A DNA stretch of 10,567 nucleotides from an uncultured Alphaproteobacteria bacterium. GTDB taxonomy: Bacteria > Pseudomonadota > Alphaproteobacteria > Caulobacterales > Caulobacteraceae. How positions within the stretch are numbered: position 1 is the first letter of the stretch; the number at the start of each line of letters is the position of its first letter. Shown piece by piece: positions 6,456 to 10,567 of this stretch. The notes beneath the pieces are model-generated. The model did no database searches, had not been told where the DNA came from, and saw only the letters and a program-made list of their open reading frames with translations. Both the position numbers and the translations under genes were made by a program. The DNA lies in contig CAIYSH010000498.1 in assembly GCA_903928755.1 (NCBI GenBank), positions 1-10,567 of the forward strand. The letters run 5' to 3'.

Positions 6456-8390
6456 CTAGGCCGTCGGCTCATACCAGATCGGCGATGACCATGCCCGCTC
6501 CATAATGGTCGCCTGCATGTACGGGCTGGGCGGGGTCCCATTCCTCAGCGCATCCCAGGTCGACCAGCGGCAGGACGGGTTTTCAAGGACGCGCACATAA
6601 TAGAAGGCCCGTTGTTTCGGATTGAAGGTCGGATCCGTCCAGACCGTCTTCAATTCGACATCGCCCTTGAACCGCTCCGGCTGGCAGGTCGCCAGGTCCA
6701 CCTTGGCCCCATTGGAAGGGCAGCGCCAGGTGCTCTGGTCAAGGTTCAGTCCATCAGAGCAGGCCACGTCAAAAACACGTTCCCTTGCGACGCCGTTTTC
6801 GATCCAGCCCTTCACGATCTGCGCGCGCTGCAGATAACCTGACGAGGGATCACGAACCGCCCAGACCAGAAAACTCGGGGACTTCCCTCTGGAAGGTAAC
6901 AAGTCACCCCCCATCGGGACACCATGGGTATAGGCCTGGCGAACGGAGTCCATGCGCTGGGTCAGCCCCGTCGGGAAGTCGTAACTTGCGAAGAACCTAA
7001 CCCGGATACGGGGCCCGGAGGTGGCAAAGGTTTCCCGCCGCTTCAGGGCTGCGAATATGGCGTCGCGGGAGTTTTCCTCTGCCCAGACCCCGGCGAGGCC
7101 GCTGGCACCCCAAGCCTGGGCCGGGGGAACCATTGGGGCTTTGGGATCGGGGCCCTGCACACCCTCCCAGGTCCTTGCACCATTGGGCGGGACAGAACGA
7201 CGCAGGTCCGGGGTTCCATCAGTCCGGCCAACCTTGCTGAAATAGTTCGGCTCTTCAACGCTGCCCGGTGCCGCATTATGGGTATCTGAAGACCCGATGA
7301 AGCCCAGCTTGAAGCCATTTATACCCACCTTGTCCCGCATCAACAGACCGTCCTGCAACGCACGACGCACGTAACTGCCGGCAAACTTGGTGACCTTCAG
7401 GTCGCGGCCGATATAGGTCTCCATGATCTCGAAGTTCGACCACTCGTCATTCGGCGACAGGGTCGGGTGGGTCTCCGATGTGCCCTTGATCTGGGTGATT
7501 TCGGTCAGGGGTTCATTGCGCGCCCGCAATTCGGCATAGGCCCGGTCGATCGGCTGGCCGTTCTGTCGGACCGAGTCAAACATCAGCCCGTCACTGCCAT
7601 TGGCATTGTGGGGAATGGCCAGGGCTTCGACGCCCTTGCCGCGCCAGCTATCCATGGTGTGCCAGAGGTCTTCCGGATTTGCGGAATCCGAGGCGGAATA
7701 CGGCAGGTTCGGAACCTTGGCAGTCCGGAATATGACATTGCGGTGCAGGTTCCGGCCGCCTGGCGCAGAGGTATATTCATAACCGACCAGGGTCGTGAAT
7801 TTTCCCGGCTGGTTATTGCGTGCTGCGGCATCCTGAACCTCTTTCCAGGCCCGGGACATGATGGCGGGGTCGTTATACTCCTTGGGCAGGGTCCCGGCAG
7901 ACCGACCTGCGACAAATGCCGCAAAGGCTTTCTGGATCTCGGCCGGGTCCGTGCTGAACAGGCCCCGACTGAAGGGCAGGGCATGAAGCGGGCTGTCAGC
8001 CTTCCCGGCCTCGCGTATGGCCGACATGTATTCGGAGTGGTCGGTCACGGCGACAAAGTCCAGCGGTCCACCTGCGAGCCTGATGTTGAACCCACCGGCA
8101 TGACCGATCGCTTCCCCCCGGGCGAACCGATAGGCGTCATCGGGGGTGCGGCGGACGTTGAAGATATAGGCGTCGTTGGAGAGGTAAGTATGAACGTGAA
8201 GATCGCCGAAATAGGCGTTCCGGTCGAGGTTGTATCCGGGCAGTCGAGTCTGTGCTGTCGTCTTGACCGGGCTTGCCGGAGAGGGCTTGCCATCCGCGGG
8301 CCGTCCACCACTCCAGGCAGCGCCGGCCAGAAGGGCACCTGCAATCGCAGCCATGCCCCAATAACGGATCCCCGAAACGCTGATGACCAT
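6456..8390 (-). CDS. Exported DUF3604 family protein (PHP-type metal-dependent hydrolase fold)
   Basis: 644-residue DUF3604 protein. The family has a PHP-like metal-binding fold; its reaction is not established. The ATG at 8390 is supported by a GGAGG ribosome site (8397-8401, 6 nt before it) and by the N-terminal signal (MVISVSGIRYWGMAAIAGALLAGAAWS), which indicates export. An ATG 19 codons upstream is rejected. Probable metal ligands, in order, are GDLHVHT (62-68), TDHSEY (116-121), Glu205 in LVGYEYT, His216 (NLHRN), His261 (IPHN) and GSSDTH (366-371). The family block GLAGVWAEENSR (431-442) followed by SGPRIRVRFF is present. Four Cys in the last 110 residues (544, 557, 569, 607) could form disulfides in the periplasm. 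It is convergent with the upstream unknown gene (44 nt apart, no terminator seen). The ompW gene is on the same strand but is separated by a terminator, so this gene probably has its own promoter. Confidence 0.92.
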   Translation of the reverse strand: MVISVSGIRYWGMAAIAGALLAGAAWSGGRPADGKPSPASPVKTTAQTRLPGYNLDRNAYFGDLHVHTYLSNDAYIFNVRRTPDDAYRFARGEAIGHAGGFNIRLAGGPLDFVAVTDHSEYMSAIREAGKADSPLHALPFSRGLFSTDPAEIQKAFAAFVAGRSAGTLPKEYNDPAIMSRAWKEVQDAAARNNQPGKFTTLVGYEYTSAPGGRNLHRNVIFRTAKVPNLPYSASDSANPEDLWHTMDSWRGKGVEALAIPHNANGSDGLMFDSVRQNGQPIDRAYAELRARNEPLTEITQIKGTSETHPTLSPNDEWSNFEIMETYIGRDLKVTKFAGSYVRRALQDGLLMRDKVGINGFKLGFIGSSDTHNAAPGSVEEPNYFSKVGRTDGTPDLRRSVPPNGARTWEGVQGPDPKAPMVPPAQAWGASGLAGVWAEENSRDAIFAALKRRETFATSGPRIRVRFFASYDFPTGLTQRMDSVRQAYTHGVPMGGDLLPSRGKSPSFLVWAVRDPSSGYLQRAQIVKGWIENGVARERVFDVACSDGLNLDQSTWRCPSNGAKVDLATCQPERFKGDVELKTVWTDPTFNPKQRAFYYVRVLENPSCRWSTWDALRNGTPPSPYMQATIMERAWSSPIWYEPTA

Positions 8391-8458
8391 GACCGTCCTC
8401 CCAGAACAGTTCCTTTGTGTTGGCGTTACTAGACCGTGAGAGCCCATTGATGGAAAGC

Positions 8459-8464
8459 ATTATC
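8459..8464 (-). promoter_or_regulatory. Possible -10 element for the DUF3604 gene
   Basis: Read on the minus strand this is GATAAT, 5 of 6 matches to TATAAT, placed just after the ompW terminator. That is where a promoter for the DUF3604 gene should lie. I could not find a good -35 at 16-18 nt. A second candidate nearer the gene is CTAGTAAC (minus strand, about 8429-8436). Weak support. Confidence 0.25.
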
Positions 8465-8473
8465 TGCAGACGC

Positions 8474-8507
8474 AAAAAAGCCCGGCAATCCTTCCGGACC
8501 ACCGGGC
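8474..8507 (-). terminator. Rho-independent terminator of ompW
   Basis: Read on the minus strand, GCCCGGTGGTCC and GGATTGCCGGGC can form a 12-bp stem (nine Watson-Crick and three G-U pairs) around a GGAA tetraloop, followed directly by TTTTTT. It starts 20 nt past the ompW stop codon. The run of T is present only on the minus strand, so it terminates ompW and separates it from the DUF3604 gene. Confidence 0.9.
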
Positions 8508-8526
8508 GCAGTTGGGGGCAGACGCT

Positions 8527-9174
8527 CTAGAACTTGTAACCGACCCCGGCCGAGAGCACCCAGGGGTCCAGATTGACCTTCGAGGTCAGGGCCCCGCCGT
8601 TGATGCTGGCACGGGTGTTGAAATAGACCTTCTTGACATCGAGATTGACGCTCCACCTATCCCTGGTCGCGACATCGACACCGGCCTGGAGGGCGTAACC
8701 CACGCCGTCCTTCAGCTTTACCTTGAAGCCGTTATGGTCCTTGCCGCCGTAAAAGAGCATGTAGTTGAGCCCTGCCCCCACATAGGGACTGACTTTTGCT
8801 GCCGGCGCGAAATGGTATTGCAGGGCGACCACGGGCGGCAGGACCCAGGTATCATGCACCTTCACATCGGTCGCACCACCTACCGCCTTGATGTCGTGCT
8901 TTGAGGTTCCCAGGACCAGTTCGCCAGCAATGTGGTCCGTCAGGAAGTAGACCAGCCCCACTGTTGGAACGACGCTGGCGTTTACGTCAGCCTTCAGCCC
9001 GGTGGCCGCGCCACCGGCGGTCTGTATGGAATCGCCTGCATCCGGCGAGACATCGGTAATCCGCGTCTGCAGCATGAACAGGCCCGCATGCTTGCCCTGG
9101 AAATCCTCCGCTGAAGCCGCACCGGCAATGGCAACGGCACCGAAAAGTGCCAATCCGAATCGAAGTCTGGTCAT
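8527..9174 (-). CDS. ompW: OmpW family outer-membrane beta-barrel protein
   Basis: 215-residue OmpW homologue, an 8-stranded outer-membrane barrel whose members form narrow channels for small hydrophobic compounds. The start at 9174 is chosen over an upstream ATG at 9216 because it has a GGGGAAAAG ribosome site and opens a clean signal peptide (MTRLRFGLALFGAVAIAGAASA, cut before EDF at 23). Family landmarks are residues about 59-90 (GLKADVNASVVPTVGLVYFL...AGELVLG), PPVVALQYHF (113-122), VSPYVGAGLNYMLFY (128-142), and the C-terminal aromatic-ended strand VGYKF, whose terminal Phe is the usual signal for BAM-dependent insertion. Length is typical. The gene is monocistronic: it has a terminator downstream and a divergent promoter region with an FNR/FixK-like box upstream. 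OmpW in E. coli is known to respond to oxygen through FNR, which fits. Symbol use is by family, not proven orthology. Confidence 0.92.
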   Translation of the reverse strand: MTRLRFGLALFGAVAIAGAASAEDFQGKHAGLFMLQTRITDVSPDAGDSIQTAGGAATGLKADVNASVVPTVGLVYFLTDHIAGELVLGTSKHDIKAVGGATDVKVHDTWVLPPVVALQYHFAPAAKVSPYVGAGLNYMLFYGGKDHNGFKVKLKDGVGYALQAGVDVATRDRWSVNLDVKKVYFNTRASINGGALTSKVNLDPWVLSAGVGYKF

Positions 9175-9222
9175 GTCTTTTCCCCGTAATGCGGTCGACT
9201 GAGAGATCGCCGCCACGGCGCA

Positions 9223-9264
9223 GGTCTAGTCTCGACTCTGGATGCCGGCCTTGATCCACCTCAA
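9223..9264 (-). promoter_or_regulatory. Predicted ompW promoter with class II FNR/FixK box
   Basis: On the minus strand, TTGAGGTGGATCAA (9264-9251) carries the TTGA-N6-TCAA core of FNR/FixK sites. It matches TTGATnnnnATCAA at 9 of 10 positions. TAGACC (9228-9223), preceded by C as in the alphaproteobacterial CTANA pattern, lies downstream. If the box is centred at -41.5, the -10 hexamer falls exactly at -12 to -7 and +1 falls at 9216, giving a 42-nt leader. No separate -35 is apparent, as expected for a class II activator-dependent promoter. The sequence match and spacing are seen directly; the identity of the regulator is inference. Confidence 0.6.
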
Positions 9265-9276
9265 ACAGATGTTTGA
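9261..9276. repeat. 16-bp palindrome overlapping the FNR-like box
   Basis: TCAAACA-GA-TGTTTGA, perfect 7-bp arms. Its first four bases are the end of the FNR-like box. Its centre is 11 bp upstream of the box centre (about -52.5 for ompW), about one helical turn. It looks like an operator for a second dimeric regulator, whose binding would overlap or compete with the activator. Confidence 0.5.
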
Positions 9277-9330
9277 ATTGGCGGCTGGCCAGGAAAATCG
9301 GGGCTGGAACACCCTCCGGGTGAAGAGGAC

Positions 9331-9359
9331 TTCGCCCAATCCGGAACATGTTCTAGATT
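9331..9359 (+). promoter_or_regulatory. Predicted pepN promoter, +1 at the start codon
   Basis: TAGATT (9354-9359), in the context CTAGAT of the alphaproteobacterial -10, is placed so that +1 falls at 9366, the A of the pepN ATG. With a 17-bp spacer the -35 would be TTCGCC (9331-9336), a weak match. No Shine-Dalgarno sequence precedes the ATG, which supports a leaderless transcript. A 10-bp palindrome, GAACATGTTC (9344-9353), fills the end of the spacer and abuts the -10. Confidence 0.5.
9344..9353. repeat. GAACATGTTC palindrome in the pepN promoter spacer
   Basis: Perfect 10-bp self-complementary sequence between the presumed -35 and -10 of pepN, directly abutting TAGATT. A protein bound here would block RNA polymerase, so a repressor site is possible. 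It is short enough that chance is not excluded. Confidence 0.35.
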
Positions 9360-9365
9360 TGGGCC

Positions 9366-10567
9366 ATGCGCACAGATACCCCCCAGCAGATCCACCTGAC
9401 GGACTACCGTCCCCCCGCATTTCTGATCGACGAGGTCAGGCTGGATTTTGACCTTGCGGCCAACACGACCAGGGTCCGTGCCCGTCTGTCGATCAGGCGC
9501 AATGGCGACCATGCGGATCCGCTGACCCTGAACGGCGAACGGCTGAAGGCGGTTTCTGTGTCAATGGATGGCCGGGTCCTGGGGGATGCCGAATATCTGA
9601 TCGACACCCAGTTGCTGACAATTCCGGTCGTCCCGGATGTGTTTGTCCTCGAAACGGAAGTCGAGATAGATCCCGAAGCCAACAAGGCCCTGGATGGCCT
9701 GTATATGTCCGGCGGCCGCTTCTGCACGCAATGCGAATCCGAGGGCTTTCGCAAGATTACCTGGTATCCAGACAGGCCCGATGTGTTGAGCCGCTTTACC
9801 GTCCGGATTGAAGCCGACCAGAGTTTTCATCACCTCCTGTCTAACGGAAACCTGACGCAATCCGGCGTGCTTCCGGATGGGCGGCATTATGCCGTCTGGA
9901 ACGACCCCTTCCCCAAGCCCTGTTACCTTTTCGCCCTTGTAGCAGGCGACCTGGACGTCCTCGCCGACACCCTGGTCACCATGTCCGGTCGGACTGTCGA
10001 TCTGAAAATCTACGTGGACCCCGGCATGTCATCGCGGGCGGCCTATGCCATGGATTCCCTCAAGCGGTCGATGAAGTGGGATGAAGAGACCTTCGGTCGG
10101 GAATATGACCTCGACCTGTTCATGATTGTCGCGGTCCGGGATTTCAATTTCGGGGCCATGGAAAACAAGGGATTGAACATTTTCAATTCTTCCCTGCTTC
10201 TGGCCGAAGCGGCCACGGCCACGGACCTGGACTATGAACGCATCGAGAGCGTCGTTGCCCATGAATACTTCCACAACTGGACCGGTAACCGCATCACCTG
10301 CAGGGACTGGTTTCAGCTATGCCTCAAGGAAGGGCTCACGGTCTTCCGCGACCAGAGCTTCTCAGCTGACATGCGCGGCGAGGCTGTCCAGCGGATCAAG
10401 GACGTCAAGGCCCTGAGGGCGCGGCAGTTCTCGGAAGACCAGGGCCCGCTGGCGCATCCTGTCAGGCCATCGAGCTACCTGAAGATCGATAACTTCTATA
10501 CGGCGACGATCTATGAGAAGGGTGCCGAGGTCATCCGGATGCTCAAGGCCCTGATCGGTGCAGAGAA
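9366..10567 (+). CDS. pepN: Aminopeptidase N (M1 metallopeptidase), 3' partial
   Basis: N-terminal 400 residues of an E. coli-type aminopeptidase N, a cytoplasmic zinc enzyme that removes N-terminal residues from peptides; the frame runs off the window. The family is about 870-890 residues, so roughly the last half is missing. Visible motifs are CTQCESEGFR (120-129), which holds the residues that bind the substrate N-terminus; the exopeptidase motif GAMEN (263-267); the zinc site HEYFH (299-303) with Glu322 in LKEGLTVFRDQ, the correct HExxH-18-E spacing; and the catalytic Tyr383 in TIYEKGAEV. The start is well fixed: an in-frame TAG at 9354-9356 leaves ATG 9366 as the only usable start, and the N-terminal alignment with family members (DYRPPAFLI...) begins there. 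No ribosome site precedes it, so translation is probably leaderless. The gene is divergent from ompW. Confidence 0.95.
   Translation, partial: MRTDTPQQIHLTDYRPPAFLIDEVRLDFDLAANTTRVRARLSIRRNGDHADPLTLNGERLKAVSVSMDGRVLGDAEYLIDTQLLTIPVVPDVFVLETEVEIDPEANKALDGLYMSGGRFCTQCESEGFRKITWYPDRPDVLSRFTVRIEADQSFHHLLSNGNLTQSGVLPDGRHYAVWNDPFPKPCYLFALVAGDLDVLADTLVTMSGRTVDLKIYVDPGMSSRAAYAMDSLKRSMKWDEETFGREYDLDLFMIVAVRDFNFGAMENKGLNIFNSSLLLAEAATATDLDYERIESVVAHEYFHNWTGNRITCRDWFQLCLKEGLTVFRDQSFSADMRGEAVQRIKDVKALRARQFSEDQGPLAHPVRPSSYLKIDNFYTATIYEKGAEVIRMLKALIGAE

Noticed and set aside
7467..8432. 321-codon open frame on the + strand opposite the DUF3604 gene
   Set aside because: It is antisense to a confidently assigned gene, has no recognisable domain, and ends at the promoter side of the real gene. 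Treated as a shadow.
9344..9353. GAACATGTTC considered as a LexA (SOS) box
   Set aside because: Alphaproteobacterial LexA sites are described as GTTC-N7-GTTC direct repeats or GAAC-N7-GTTC. The 2-base spacing here does not fit either.
1..10567. Search for a mobile element, defence island, CRISPR array or biosynthetic cluster
   Set aside because: No transposase, integrase, direct-repeat array, nuclease-helicase set or synthase is visible. Composition looks even across the genes, and the gene types are ordinary chromosomal ones.

Overview
The window is a GC-rich stretch of ordinary-looking bacterial chromosome, most likely from an alphaproteobacterium and probably from the Caulobacterales (Caulobacter, Phenylobacterium or a relative). 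The evidence is high GC in third codon positions, sigma-73-like promoters with CTAGA-type -10 elements, a probable leaderless gene, and a small protein that looks like a conserved alphaproteobacterial hypothetical. The genus assignment is inference. I see no tRNA, rRNA, CRISPR array, transposase, integrase or phage module.

Layout. On the + strand come the 3' part of an amidase-signature enzyme related to peptide amidases (2..1495, cut by the window start) and an exported YfbK-type von Willebrand factor A protein (1573..3336). They converge, with a 1-nt gap, on a minus-strand operon of two acyl-CoA dehydrogenases. The operon is read 5691 to 4579, then 4564 to 3338. A 144-nt region with three inverted repeats separates this operon from a divergent + strand gene for a 191-residue protein of unknown function (5836..6411). 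That gene converges on a minus-strand gene for an exported DUF3604/PHP-fold protein (6456..8390). Upstream of it, on the same strand, is an OmpW-type outer-membrane barrel (8527..9174) with its own intrinsic terminator. A 191-nt regulatory region then separates ompW from the divergent aminopeptidase N gene pepN (9366.. past the window end).

How the genes relate. The two acyl-CoA dehydrogenases almost certainly work together. One has the catalytic Glu and an intact middle domain, and the other keeps the partner-supplied FAD-contact motifs, so a pair makes one complete active site, as in the alpha2-beta2 steroid and side-chain dehydrogenases. The remaining genes look independently transcribed, and several act in or beyond the inner membrane (VWA protein, DUF3604 protein, OmpW). 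The most informative non-coding sequence lies between ompW and pepN. It holds an FNR/FixK-type box placed where a class II activator site should be for ompW, an overlapping 16-bp palindrome, and a pepN promoter whose predicted +1 is the A of the ATG. I did not find a convincing new multi-gene system. The points worth following up are the complementary dehydrogenase pair, the ompW/pepN control region, the palindromes upstream of the dehydrogenase operon, and the conserved-looking unknown protein.
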